Shown one piece after another: positions 28,026 to 36,678 of a DNA stretch of 64,000 bases; the stretch's first letter is position 1; each line of letters opens with the position of its first letter. The position numbers were made by a program, and so were the translations under genes. The stretch lies in the NCBI RefSeq assembly GCF_003344865.1, contig NZ_CP031165.1, positions 4,159,910 to 4,223,909 on the forward strand, written 5' to 3'. The notes below the pieces were generated by a model, which saw nothing but the letters and a program-made list of their open reading frames with translations, did no database searches and was not told the DNA's origin. This DNA comes from Euzebya pacifica. GTDB lineage: Bacteria > Actinomycetota > Nitriliruptoria > Euzebyales > Euzebyaceae.

Positions 28026-29227
28026 CGGACTCGCTGTCATCACGATCCGACGGCGTCGGGCCGGTCCTGGTCCCCGATGACGACGCGGAGGACCTCTACG
28101 AGCGTGCCCCCTGCGGCTACTTGTCGACGACCCGGACCGGCACGATCGTGCGGGTCAACCAGACGTTGCTGGAGTGGCTGGGCGCGGAGCGCGAGGACCT
28201 CCTCGGCAAACCGTTCACCGACCTGCTGAGCGCGGGCGGCCGGATCTACCACGAGACCCACTACCGCCCGATGCTGTCGCTCCACGGAACGGTCCGGGAG
28301 ATCGCCCTGGACTTCGTCCGCCAGGACGCAACCCGGCTGCCGGTGCTGGTCAACTCCCGGGTGGTCGTGCCCTCCGACGGTGGGGAGGAAGTCATCCGGA
28401 CCAGCGTCCTGGACGCGACCCACCGCCGCGAGTACGAGCAGGAGCTGCTGCGCGCCCGCCGGCGAGCCGAGGAGTCCGAAGCCAAGTCCGCCGAGCTCGC
28501 CCGCACCCTGCAGTCCAGCCTGATCCCCCCGGGCCTGCCGACCATCGAGGGTGTGGAGCTGGGGGCGACCTACCGTCCCGCCGGGGACGGTGCGCAGGTC
28601 GGCGGTGACTTCTACGACGTGTTCGAGACCGAACGCCACGACTGGATCGTGGTGGTCGGCGACGTCAGGGGAAAGGGCGCCCGGGCGGCAACCATCACCG
28701 CGCTCGTCCGCTACTCCATCAGGGCGGCCGCCATCCGCCAGCAGCGACCGTGCGACATCCTCGCCGACCTCAACGCCGTCCTGCTGCGCCACGAGACCGA
28801 GCGCTTCTGCACCGTCGTGTGCTGCCGCGTCCGGGTGGAGGACGACGGGACCGTGCGGGTCACGATTGCCAGCGGCGGGCATCCCCCGGCGGTGCTCGTC
28901 GGGCCCGAGCAGGCCGAGGCGGTCGACGTTGCCGGCACCCTGATCGGCGTGGTGGAGGAACCCTCCCTCACCGACGTCGAGGTGCGCCTGGGGCCCGGCG
29001 AGGGGCTGTTCTGCTACACCGACGGGCTGACCGAGGCCCGCCGGGGCCGGTCGATGCTCGGCGTGGAAGGGTTGCTGGACCTCCTGTTCACCCATCGCGC
29101 GCTCCCCGCCAACGAGCTGACCGACGCCGTGGTCGACGACGTCATGGCCTACCAGGGCAGCCGACCCCGCGACGACATCGCCGCGGTCCACATCCGCGTT
29201 CCCAGCGCCCCGCCACACACCACCTGA
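28022..29227 (+). CDS. RsbP-like PAS/PP2C phosphatase
   Basis: 401 residues: N-terminal PAS domain (about 20-130, YERAPCGYLSTTRTGTIVRVN), a helical linker (about 135-170), and a SpoIIE/RsbU-type PPM phosphatase domain (about 175-395). Metal-binding Asp residues are seen in GGDFYDV, VVGDVRGKG and YTDGLTEAR, and near the C-terminus in RDDIAAV. Such enzymes dephosphorylate an anti-anti-sigma factor in partner-switching stress pathways. GTG 28022 overlaps the hydrolase stop. The partners (RsbV/RsbW/SigB-type) are not in the window. It ends in a terminator shared with the convergent VWA gene. Confidence 0.92.
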   Translation: MTDSLSSRSDGVGPVLVPDDDAEDLYERAPCGYLSTTRTGTIVRVNQTLLEWLGAEREDLLGKPFTDLLSAGGRIYHETHYRPMLSLHGTVREIALDFVRQDATRLPVLVNSRVVVPSDGGEEVIRTSVLDATHRREYEQELLRARRRAEESEAKSAELARTLQSSLIPPGLPTIEGVELGATYRPAGDGAQVGGDFYDVFETERHDWIVVVGDVRGKGARAATITALVRYSIRAAAIRQQRPCDILADLNAVLLRHETERFCTVVCCRVRVEDDGTVRVTIASGGHPPAVLVGPEQAEAVDVAGTLIGVVEEPSLTDVEVRLGPGEGLFCYTDGLTEARRGRSMLGVEGLLDLLFTHRALPANELTDAVVDDVMAYQGSRPRDDIAAVHIRVPSAPPHTT

Positions 29228-29259
29228 TCAGGCCTGGCCCCGGGGACCAGGTGATCAGG
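29223..29259. terminator. Bidirectional terminator containing both stop codons
   Basis: CCTGATCA (29223-29230) pairs with TGATCAGG (29252-29259), and inside CCTGG pairs with CCAGG around CCCCGGGGA. Both the RsbP-like stop (29225-29227) and the VWA gene stop (29255-29257) are part of the stem. Confidence 0.75.
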
Positions 29260-30217
29260 GGAGGCGGGAGAACCAGACGAGGGAGGCTGCGGCCGCCGCG
29301 GTCCCGAGGATCATCGCGGCGACGACCCACGGGACGATGACCTCGACCTCCTCGGTCGTGAAGCCGACGGCCACGCCGAGGGTCTCGAAGACCTCCGTCA
29401 GCGCCTCGGCGCTGTCGGCGTCGTAGAAGCGGCCGCCGGTGTCGTCGGCGATGCCCTCCAGGGCGCGACCGTTGGAGGGGACGGGCACGATCTGGCCCTG
29501 GAACTGGATGACGCCGTTGACGGTGCCGAAGCTGATCGTGGAGACGGCGATCCCGGCTTCCTGCGCCGCCCGGACGCCGAAGGCGTTGGGACGCCCGGCG
29601 GTGGTGTCGCCGTCGGAGAGCACGATGATGGTTGCCGGCTCGGGTTCGTCGTCGCCCTGCTGCTCGGCCTGGATGGCCTGCAGGTCGGCCTCGATCAGGT
29701 CCACCGCGACCAACAGCGCCTCGCCGATCGCCGTACCGGGGCGCAGCTCGAGGTTCTCGATCGTCGTCCGGACGATCGCTCGGTCGTCGGTCGGGGCGAC
29801 GTTGGCGACGGCGTTCTCCGCGAAGCTGACCAGGCCGACGCGGACCTGATCGGGCACCTCGTCCATGAAGCGCAGCGCCGCGGCCTGGGCGGCGTCGAGC
29901 CGTCGCGGTTCGACGTCGCGAGCATCCATCGAGATGGAGGTGTCCAGCGCCAGGATGACGGTGGACGCCTCGACCGGGACCTGCTCGGCCTTCACCGGCC
30001 GGGCGATCGCGATGACGAGGCAGATCAGCGCCAGCACGAGGGCTGCGGCTGGGACGTGGCGTCGCCAGCCGGGGCTGTCGGGGGCGATCTCGTCGAGCAG
30101 GTCGAGGTTGGTGAACTGCACCGCGTAGTGGCTGCGGCGCGACTGCATCACGACGTAGCCGATCGCCAGCCCGATGGGGATGACGACCAGCAACAGCATG
30201 GCGGGGGCGGCGAACAT
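29255..30217 (-). CDS. VWA-domain membrane protein (BatA-like)
   Basis: 320 residues. N-terminal helix (MLLLVVIPIGLAIGYVV), second helix (AALVLALICLVIAIA), a von Willebrand A domain with the MIDAS motif LALDTSISMDA, VLSDGDTTAG, and a C-terminal helix (VVAAMILGTAAAAASLVWF). Topology and order match BatA-like partners of MoxR ATPases. Its ATG shares one base with the stop of the DUF58 gene (TGATG). Last gene of the MoxR operon. These systems are thought to act in envelope protein maturation or stress; the substrate is unknown. Confidence 0.92.
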   Translation of the reverse strand: MFAAPAMLLLVVIPIGLAIGYVVMQSRRSHYAVQFTNLDLLDEIAPDSPGWRRHVPAAALVLALICLVIAIARPVKAEQVPVEASTVILALDTSISMDARDVEPRRLDAAQAAALRFMDEVPDQVRVGLVSFAENAVANVAPTDDRAIVRTTIENLELRPGTAIGEALLVAVDLIEADLQAIQAEQQGDDEPEPATIIVLSDGDTTAGRPNAFGVRAAQEAGIAVSTISFGTVNGVIQFQGQIVPVPSNGRALEGIADDTGGRFYDADSAEALTEVFETLGVAVGFTTEEVEVIVPWVVAAMILGTAAAAASLVWFSRLP

Positions 30218-31185
30218 CAACGAGGGCTCCGTGGGAGGGGGGCACGGCGGCGCCGTTCGACGTAGCGGATGACGTCGGCCAGCCAGTCGGTGTCGGTTCG
30301 CACGCTCAGGTGCGAGGCGCCGGCCCGGCGGATCTCCGCGGCGATGCGCTCGCGCTGCTGTCGTGCCGCCTGTGCGTAGCGGATCCGGACCGACCGATCG
30401 CGGGTGTCGACGACCCGACGGCGACCGGACTCCGGGTCGGCCAGGGTGATGAAGCCGACGTCGGGGAGGTTGAGCTCGCGCGGGTCGACGACGTCGACGG
30501 CGATGACCTCGTGGCGTTCGGTCAGCGCCCGGATGCTCTTGGCCCAGGGCGGTGTCGAGTCCTTCTCGGCCGCGCGGCCCAGGAAGTCGCTGACGACGAT
30601 GACCAGGCCGCGCCGTCGGGCCAGACGGCCGGCCCGCCGAAGGCCCCGGGACAGGTCGACCGGGGTCGCGTCGCCGGTGCTCCGAGCGGTCGCCCGGGGA
30701 AGGCGGGCGATCCGCTGCAGGGTCGAGTGCACGTGGTGTCGGCCGGCGGCGGGTGCGTACCACTCCTCCCCTGCGGGGTGCAGGGCGAGGGCGCCGAACC
30801 GGTTGGCGCCGTGGGCCGTGACGAACCCGAACGCCCCGAGGACCTCCACGGCGACGTCGCGCTTCTGTCGCCGGCCGGTGCCGAAGTGCAGGCTGCCGGA
30901 CAGGTCGATGACGCCGATCGTGGTCAGCTCGTGGTCGGCGATGGTGTCGCGCACGTGGGGATGGTCGGTGCGTGCCGTGACGGCCCAGTCGATCCGCCTG
31001 ACGTCGTCGCCCGGCCGGTACCGACGCGCCTCACCGGGCTCGGAGCCGTGCCCGGGCAGCAGGCCCTGGTAGTCGCCGTGCAGGCGGCCCTCCAGCCGTC
31101 GGCGCACGGCCAGCTCGAGCCTGCCGAACGCCTCGGGACGAAGCGTCGTCCCGGGGGTCAGCGCCGGGGGGATGGGCGAGCTCAC
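30217..31185 (-). CDS. DUF58 protein
   Basis: 322 residues with the family block YRPGDDVRRIDWAVTARTDHP, preceded by GRLHGDYQGLLPGHGSEPGE, and a VWA-like second half (TTIGVIDLSGSL, VIVVSDFLGRAAEKD). DUF58 proteins nearly always sit between a MoxR ATPase and VWA proteins, as here. GTG 31185 overlaps the MoxR gene stop as GTGA. No membrane helix seen, so it is probably a soluble adaptor. Confidence 0.92.
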   Translation of the reverse strand: MSSPIPPALTPGTTLRPEAFGRLELAVRRRLEGRLHGDYQGLLPGHGSEPGEARRYRPGDDVRRIDWAVTARTDHPHVRDTIADHELTTIGVIDLSGSLHFGTGRRQKRDVAVEVLGAFGFVTAHGANRFGALALHPAGEEWYAPAAGRHHVHSTLQRIARLPRATARSTGDATPVDLSRGLRRAGRLARRRGLVIVVSDFLGRAAEKDSTPPWAKSIRALTERHEVIAVDVVDPRELNLPDVGFITLADPESGRRRVVDTRDRSVRIRYAQAARQQRERIAAEIRRAGASHLSVRTDTDWLADVIRYVERRRRAPLPRSPR

Positions 31186-32678
31186 GCGGGCGGGGCCAGG
31201 GGATCACCGGACGCGCCACCGTCGTCGTCCGTGCTGTCGTCGCGAGTGGTGTCCTCGCGAGTGATGTCGTCGACGCCCCGGGCAACGCCGTCGTGCGGAC
31301 CGTCCTCGGGGTCGACTGGCGGTGCCGTGTCCTCGGGGGCGGTCAGGGGCACTCCCTGGGGTGGGGTGTCGTCCTCGGCCCCGGTGTCGTGGCCATCGGC
31401 CGCCAGGTCGGCGAAGGGGTCCTCGCCGGCGTCCGTCGCGCTGCCGGTGGTCTCGGCTGGTCCCCACTCCCCCGCCGGTGGCGGCATCACGGGCCCGCGG
31501 TTGGCGCCACGGGCGGCGTCCTGCTGCCCCTGGAACGTCCCCGGGGCGCTCTGGGCGACATGGTAGGGCTGCTGGGCCTGCAGCCCGCGGCTGGCGTTGG
31601 GAGGCACCGGGGTGGCATCCGGAATCCGTGGCGGTCCGGCCGGCGGACGCGCGGCGCCGTTGGACGAGGCCAGCTGCGGCGCCGGGATCGTGGTCAGCAG
31701 GTGGTAGAGCACCTCGTCGACGGTGATGCCGTCCGCCACGGCGTCGAAGGACAGCACCAGCCGGTGGTTCAGGACGTCGTAGGCGATGTCGTAGATGTCC
31801 TGCGGCTCGACCGCGCCACGCCCCCGCAGCAACGCCAGCGCACGCGCGCCCTCGACCAGGCCGATGGACGCGCGGGGGGAGGCGCCGAAGGCGATCAGGG
31901 GGGTCAGGCTGTCCAGCCCCTGCCGCGCCGGCTCACGGGTGGCCAGGACCAGCCGAACGGCGTAGTCGGCCACGCGCGGGTCGACGTGGATGGCCCGGGT
32001 GGTCGCCTGCAGCGCCTTGACGTCGTCGAGGGAGATGACCTCGCGCGGGTGGATCGGGTCACCGGCGGCCCGGCGGACGATCTCCATCTCCTCGTGGGGG
32101 CCGGCCGGATAGTCGACGGGGACCTTCATGAGGAAGCGGTCACGCTGTGCCTCGGGCAGCTGGTAGACGCCCTCGGACTCGATGGGGTTCTGCGTGGCGA
32201 GGACCAGGAAGGGACGGTCGACCCTGAACGACTCGCCGCCGATGGTCACCTGCTTCTCGGCCATGACCTCCAGCAGGGCCGACTGGACCTTCGCGGGGGC
32301 ACGGTTGATCTCGTCGGCCAGGACGAAGTTGGCGAAGACCGGGCCGAGCTCGACGGTGAACCGGCCCTCCTCCTGCCGCCAGATGCGTGTCCCGACGATG
32401 TCGGAGGGCAGCAGGTCGGGGGTGAACTGCACGCGGCTGAACGAGCCACCCATGGCCGTCGACAGGGTCGTCAGCAGCCGGGTCTTGCCCAGGCCCGGCG
32501 CACCCTCGAGCAGGCAGTGCCCCTCGGCGAGCAGCCCGACCATGACCCGCTCGACGACACGCTGCTGGCCGACGATGACGCGGCCGATCTCGGCTCGGAC
32601 GCTCGACAGCAGCTCCGCGGACCGTGACGGGGTCAGCAGCTCGATGTCGGCGTCGTTGTCGGTGGGGACGGTGGTCAT
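31182..32678 (-). CDS. MoxR-family AAA+ ATPase with acidic C-terminal tail
   Basis: 498 residues. AAA+ core (about 20-335): Walker A GAPGLGKT (59-66), Walker B LADEINRAP, sensor ATQNPIESEGVYQLPEAQRDRF, and the lid region FGASPRASIGL. About 160 C-terminal residues, absent from ordinary MoxR proteins, are Pro/Gln-rich and then strongly acidic with many Asp/Thr, and probably disordered. ATG 32678 overlaps the upstream gene's stop (ATGA), and the frame upstream is not supported by a ribosome site. It should remodel or activate partners together with the DUF58 and VWA proteins. Confidence 0.93.
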   Translation of the reverse strand: MTTVPTDNDADIELLTPSRSAELLSSVRAEIGRVIVGQQRVVERVMVGLLAEGHCLLEGAPGLGKTRLLTTLSTAMGGSFSRVQFTPDLLPSDIVGTRIWRQEEGRFTVELGPVFANFVLADEINRAPAKVQSALLEVMAEKQVTIGGESFRVDRPFLVLATQNPIESEGVYQLPEAQRDRFLMKVPVDYPAGPHEEMEIVRRAAGDPIHPREVISLDDVKALQATTRAIHVDPRVADYAVRLVLATREPARQGLDSLTPLIAFGASPRASIGLVEGARALALLRGRGAVEPQDIYDIAYDVLNHRLVLSFDAVADGITVDEVLYHLLTTIPAPQLASSNGAARPPAGPPRIPDATPVPPNASRGLQAQQPYHVAQSAPGTFQGQQDAARGANRGPVMPPPAGEWGPAETTGSATDAGEDPFADLAADGHDTGAEDDTPPQGVPLTAPEDTAPPVDPEDGPHDGVARGVDDITREDTTRDDSTDDDGGASGDPLAPPA

Positions 32679-33823
32679 TCGGCGAGCTCCAGCCCGTTTG
32701 CGATCGTCAGCAGTTCGTCGGTGCCCACGTCGGCGGGTCCGTCGATGTCCAGGTAGGTGTCGGGGGTCCCCTCGACCAGCCACACGATCCGCTGCCCCTC
32801 CAGCAGGTAGGCGGTCTGGCCGCGCACGCTGACCTCCTGGGCCTCGTCGGTGAGCACGACGTCGAGCCTGCGAGCGGCGTCGTCGGCGCGGACGGCGAGG
32901 ACGGTGATGTCGCCGAGCGGGTGGTCGAGGTGGGTGACCTGTTCGATCCGGTTGGCCTCGTTGCCGGTGGAGGTCTGGGTGACGGTGGTGTCGTCCTCGG
33001 CGGTGCCCGAGGGCAGCTGGGTCAGGTCGAACAGCAGCGGCAGGTCGATGTCGCCGTCCTCGGGGTCCTGCGGGGCGGGTTGGGGCTGCAGCCCGCCCTC
33101 GCCTGGTGGGGCCTCGGGCGCCGTTCCGCCCTCCGGGGGCAGCGCGTCGCCTTCCGGGGGCAGCGCGTCGCCCGATGGCGGCACGGTGCCCTGTTCGCCG
33201 CTGGGATCCTCCGGCGTGGCACCGGGGTCCTCACCACCGGCGCTCGGTGCAGGGGCCGGCTCGAGCTCGCCGGGGCTGGGTGTGGCCTCCGGGGTCCCGT
33301 CCGCCAGGTCGTCCTCGGCCGGGGGTGCCGGCGCGGGGGCCGGGTTGTTTGGCGATGGGGTGAAGGTGCCGAACGGGTCGCCGTCCCCCTCGTCGGCGGT
33401 CTCGGCGGGCAGGGGCGAGTCGGCATCCGCGGGCTCGTCGTCGCCCAGCAGCAGCAGGGCCGCGGCAACGCCGAGCGCCAGCAGGAACAGCACCCCGAAC
33501 ACCGCGATGGCGATCTGCGCAGGGGTGATCCGGGATTCGTCGTCCGGCGGCGGCGACGGCGACGCGGCGGCCGGGCGGGGCACCATCCGGCCGCGCATCG
33601 GCGGGATCGGCCCGAACGGGGGGTCCTTGGGCAGGTCGCGCCAGGTCGGTCCCTCCACCGTCGGGCCCGGGGCCCCGTTGCTGCCGGGGATGCCCGTTCC
33701 GGGGCCCGTCAGCGGCGCACCGGCGACGAGCCCGGGGATGGGCGGGCCGGCGACGGGGCCTGCGGGACCGGGCGTACCGGAGGGCATCCCGATGGGCGCG
33801 CCGGCAGACGTTGGATTCGACAT
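32675..33823 (-). CDS. Proline-rich single-pass membrane protein, function unknown
   Basis: 382 residues, not recognised as a named family. Gly/Pro/Ala-rich N-terminal part (about 1-95), one membrane helix (about 103-125, VFGVLFLLALGVAAALLLL), a long Pro/Glu/Asp-rich linker containing a tandem GDALPPEGDALPPEG, and a folded-looking C-terminal part of about 110 residues (from LPLLFDLTQLP) with alternating strand-like segments. Orientation would place the C-terminal part outside. First gene of the MoxR/DUF58/VWA operon and coupled to moxR by ATGA, so it is probably a client or membrane partner of the complex. Confidence 0.8.
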   Translation of the reverse strand: MSNPTSAGAPIGMPSGTPGPAGPVAGPPIPGLVAGAPLTGPGTGIPGSNGAPGPTVEGPTWRDLPKDPPFGPIPPMRGRMVPRPAAASPSPPPDDESRITPAQIAIAVFGVLFLLALGVAAALLLLGDDEPADADSPLPAETADEGDGDPFGTFTPSPNNPAPAPAPPAEDDLADGTPEATPSPGELEPAPAPSAGGEDPGATPEDPSGEQGTVPPSGDALPPEGDALPPEGGTAPEAPPGEGGLQPQPAPQDPEDGDIDLPLLFDLTQLPSGTAEDDTTVTQTSTGNEANRIEQVTHLDHPLGDITVLAVRADDAARRLDVVLTDEAQEVSVRGQTAYLLEGQRIVWLVEGTPDTYLDIDGPADVGTDELLTIANGLELAE

Positions 33824-33836
33824 GTCGGACTGAACG

Positions 33837-33866
33837 CTAACCGCACACGCGTAAAGCGGCAGTCAA
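33837..33866 (-). promoter_or_regulatory. Candidate promoter of the MoxR operon
   Basis: On the minus strand TTGACT (33866-33861) is followed after 18 bases by GGTTAG (33842-33837), 13 bases before the start codon at 33823. The -35 is good, the -10 weak. Confidence 0.35.
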
Positions 33867-33924
33867 AGCTGCGCCGACCGGACTCCTTCGGGTGCGTCGA
33901 CACGTCGAGACAGGTGGCCGACCG

Positions 33925-36561
33925 TCAGCGGGTGATCATCGGGTCGACGGACTGGTCATCGGGGCCGAGCGGTGGTCCGGCCAGCACGTCCGCAAGGTCC
34001 TGCCGTCCGTGGACGCCCAGCACCTGGTAGGCACGGGCGAGGTGGTTGTCGACCGTACGGACGCTGAGGACCAGGTGGTCAGCGATCTGCCTGCTGGTCC
34101 AGCCCTCTGCGGCAAGCGTCGCGATCTGCCACTGGCGAGGGGTCAGCCCGGCCGCGGACGATCCCCGCAACGCCGTCACGGCGGGAGAGGTCAGGTCGAC
34201 GAACTCGCGGGCATGGGCTTCCGCCGCAGCCCGGCGCTGCATCGCACGCCCGTCGCGTCGGGACCTGCGGTCCAGGGCAGCGCCACGGGCCAGCAGGTCC
34301 ACGGCCCAGAGCCGGGCCCCGAGGTCCATCAGTCGCTCGCAGCCGTCCTCGAGCAGGCCGTCGGGGTCTGCGGGATCGGCGAGACCCCGTGCGGCCACCC
34401 CCACCGCCGGCCACAGGCGACCATCGACACGTGCCGCCACCTCGGCCAGGGCACCGGCCTGGTCGAGCCCCCCGAGGCGGACTGCGGCGAGCAGGCAAAG
34501 GCACTGGTGGAGCAGGTCCCCGCTGGCTTCCGCCCGTGCGGCGGCCCGCCGCATGAGTGCGCAGGCCCGTGGGAATCGGTGCGTGGCGGCGAGGGCCCAA
34601 CCCTCGGCGGCGGGCACGGCCCACGCCCACCATCCGAGGTGTGGGCGATGGCTCTCCCGGGCGGTACGCGCCGCGGCGACGGCGGCATCGCGGCGACCCT
34701 GATGGGCCGCGATCTCCGCGGCAACCGCGCCCACGAACGCCCGATGACCGTATGGGTCGGTCTCGGTCAACGTCACGTCGATCCGCTCGACCAGTGACCT
34801 CGCCAGGTCGCCACGTGCCATCACCAGATGCGCGGCGGACTGGCCCACGTCGAACACCACGTTCGACAGGAGCAATGCGGCGTGGGAGCGGTGATCCTCG
34901 GGGCCGTCCAGCACACCCTGCAGGTCACCGAGGTGCAGTCGCAGGTAGCGCCGGCCAGCCCACATCCGGACGTGGTGCTCGGGGGCCACAGCAGGGTCGG
35001 CCAGGAGCGGGATCGCCTGTTCGGTCAGGCGCCAGGCAGCATCCAGGTGTCCGGCGGATGCGACCGCGACGTGGCGGACGGCAAGGGCGACCAGCCGCAG
35101 GTCCGGCGTCGCGCGTGGTCCGACCCGTTCTGCAAGGACGGCAGCCTCGGCCATGTCTCCCCCGCAGAGGGCGATCATCGCGGCGAGCGCGGTGGTCGCA
35201 TCCCGTCCCGCGCAGTCCTCGGAGGTGCCGTCCTGCAGCGCAGGGGGGTCGCCGATCGGGGCCAGCGCCACCTGCGCTGCCTCGCGGTCCCCGCGGCCGA
35301 AGAACGCGGACTCGGCCAGCCCGAGTCGTGCTTGCAGTCGCTGCTCCGGTGTCCCTCCCAGGTGCTCCACCATCGCGAACCAGCGTTCGGCTTCGATCGG
35401 TTCACCACGCAGCAGGGCCGCACCAGCGAGCAGCAGGATCGCCCCGCAGTCGTTCGGCCGGCGTTCGTGGACGACGGCGGCAAGGCGTTGGGCGCCAGCG
35501 GCGTCCCACCGCACGAGCATGTGCCGGCTTGCCTCGGCGATGATGTCGAGGTCGACGACCTCGCCGGCGTCCATCTGCCAGCGCGCATGGCGAACCGCCC
35601 CGTCCGGCAGGTCCGGCCACCCGCGTGCTGCCGCGTCCGGGACGACCTGCAACAGGGCGCTGGCCAGTGCCGCCCGACGTGTGGCTCCGATGTCGGCCAG
35701 CACCACCTCGGCCAGCAAGGGGTGGGCCAGGGACACGAGGTGCACCGGTCCGTCGCCGACCGTGACGAGGGCCTGCTGCTCGACCGCCTCGGCTGCCGCA
35801 GCGCCCACGACGTCGACGAGCACGCCCAGCGGCAGCGGCGAGTCGTAGGCGAGGACCTCGACCGCTCGCCGCGTCGTGTCGTCCACGACCTCGAGGTGGG
35901 CCGCCATTGCGCGGCGCAGTCGATCGGTGAGGGGCAACCGCTCGAAGCCCGGTCGCGGCGCGATCCGCGCCAGCTCGGCGAGCAGCAGCGGGTTGCCCTC
36001 CCCCAGCTCGACCGCCCAGCGCACCGACGTCGTCGTGGACCGCCCACCTGCGACGGTGCGGACCAGCGTGGCGGCGTCGACGGCACCGAGCGGCGTCAGC
36101 ACCACCTCGCGCAGCAGCTGTTCGTCGTGCAGCCCCTGCAGGGGTGGGGGGACCTCTGCGTGCTCCCGAACGGTGAGCACGACGCGCAGGCCCTCGCGCG
36201 CCGCGTCGGCCACCAGTGCCGCCGACACCCCGTCCAGGTGGTGGACGTCATCGAACCCGAGGACCGTGCCCGCCGCGGCGAGGGCACCGAGGGCGCTCCT
36301 CACGGCACCCAACGCCCCGGACGTGACGGCGGGAGACACCTCGCCGGGCAGGAACCGGGCAAGGGCACCCAGCGGGACGGGAGCGGTCGCGGGCGTGGCG
36401 GTCACGCGGACGACGTCGATATCGGGTTGGGCCTGCAGGGCGCGCAACACGCTGGTCCGCCCCATCCCCGATGTCCCCGTCAGCAGCACTCCCGAGCCGT
36501 CATCGAGCGCACGCCCGATGTCGTCCAGCACACCGGTCCGTCCCACCAGCGTCAACACCAT
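33925..36561 (-). CDS. Large LuxR-type ATPase regulator (LAL family-like)
   Basis: 878 residues: an N-terminal AAA/STAND ATPase, a long helical repeat region, and a C-terminal LuxR helix-turn-helix (about 805-865: LTPRQWQIATLAAEGWTSRQIADHL, then VRTVDNHL). The P-loop reads GTSGMGRTS, with Arg in place of the usual Lys; the Walker B-like stretch is VLGFDDVHHLD. Such regulators bind an effector and ATP and usually activate nearby genes. It is divergent from the pseudopilin operon, and a 7-bp inverted repeat lies between them. The frame could start at ATG 36561 (MVLTLVGRTG), which fits the family N-terminus. Confidence 0.9.
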   Translation of the reverse strand: MVLTLVGRTGVLDDIGRALDDGSGVLLTGTSGMGRTSVLRALQAQPDIDVVRVTATPATAPVPLGALARFLPGEVSPAVTSGALGAVRSALGALAAAGTVLGFDDVHHLDGVSAALVADAAREGLRVVLTVREHAEVPPPLQGLHDEQLLREVVLTPLGAVDAATLVRTVAGGRSTTTSVRWAVELGEGNPLLLAELARIAPRPGFERLPLTDRLRRAMAAHLEVVDDTTRRAVEVLAYDSPLPLGVLVDVVGAAAAEAVEQQALVTVGDGPVHLVSLAHPLLAEVVLADIGATRRAALASALLQVVPDAAARGWPDLPDGAVRHARWQMDAGEVVDLDIIAEASRHMLVRWDAAGAQRLAAVVHERRPNDCGAILLLAGAALLRGEPIEAERWFAMVEHLGGTPEQRLQARLGLAESAFFGRGDREAAQVALAPIGDPPALQDGTSEDCAGRDATTALAAMIALCGGDMAEAAVLAERVGPRATPDLRLVALAVRHVAVASAGHLDAAWRLTEQAIPLLADPAVAPEHHVRMWAGRRYLRLHLGDLQGVLDGPEDHRSHAALLLSNVVFDVGQSAAHLVMARGDLARSLVERIDVTLTETDPYGHRAFVGAVAAEIAAHQGRRDAAVAAARTARESHRPHLGWWAWAVPAAEGWALAATHRFPRACALMRRAAARAEASGDLLHQCLCLLAAVRLGGLDQAGALAEVAARVDGRLWPAVGVAARGLADPADPDGLLEDGCERLMDLGARLWAVDLLARGAALDRRSRRDGRAMQRRAAAEAHAREFVDLTSPAVTALRGSSAAGLTPRQWQIATLAAEGWTSRQIADHLVLSVRTVDNHLARAYQVLGVHGRQDLADVLAGPPLGPDDQSVDPMITR

Positions 36562-36597
36562 CTCGACCCCCGTTCCCTCCAGTGAGGTGGTCAGAGT

Positions 36598-36616
36598 TGA
36601 GTAGTCATCCTACTCA
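36598..36616. promoter_or_regulatory. Inverted repeat between LAL regulator and pseudopilin operon
   Basis: TGAGTAG-TCATC-CTACTCA: perfect 7-bp arms with a 5-base spacer, 37 bases upstream of the regulator start and 63 bases upstream of the pseudopilin start. Size and place fit the operator of a dimeric LuxR-type protein. Confidence 0.55.
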
Positions 36617-36678
36617 TGACGCCCGCCACGGTGGTGCCAGCCTTCCATCGAAGGGATGCCAGCGGAGGGGAGACGTCG

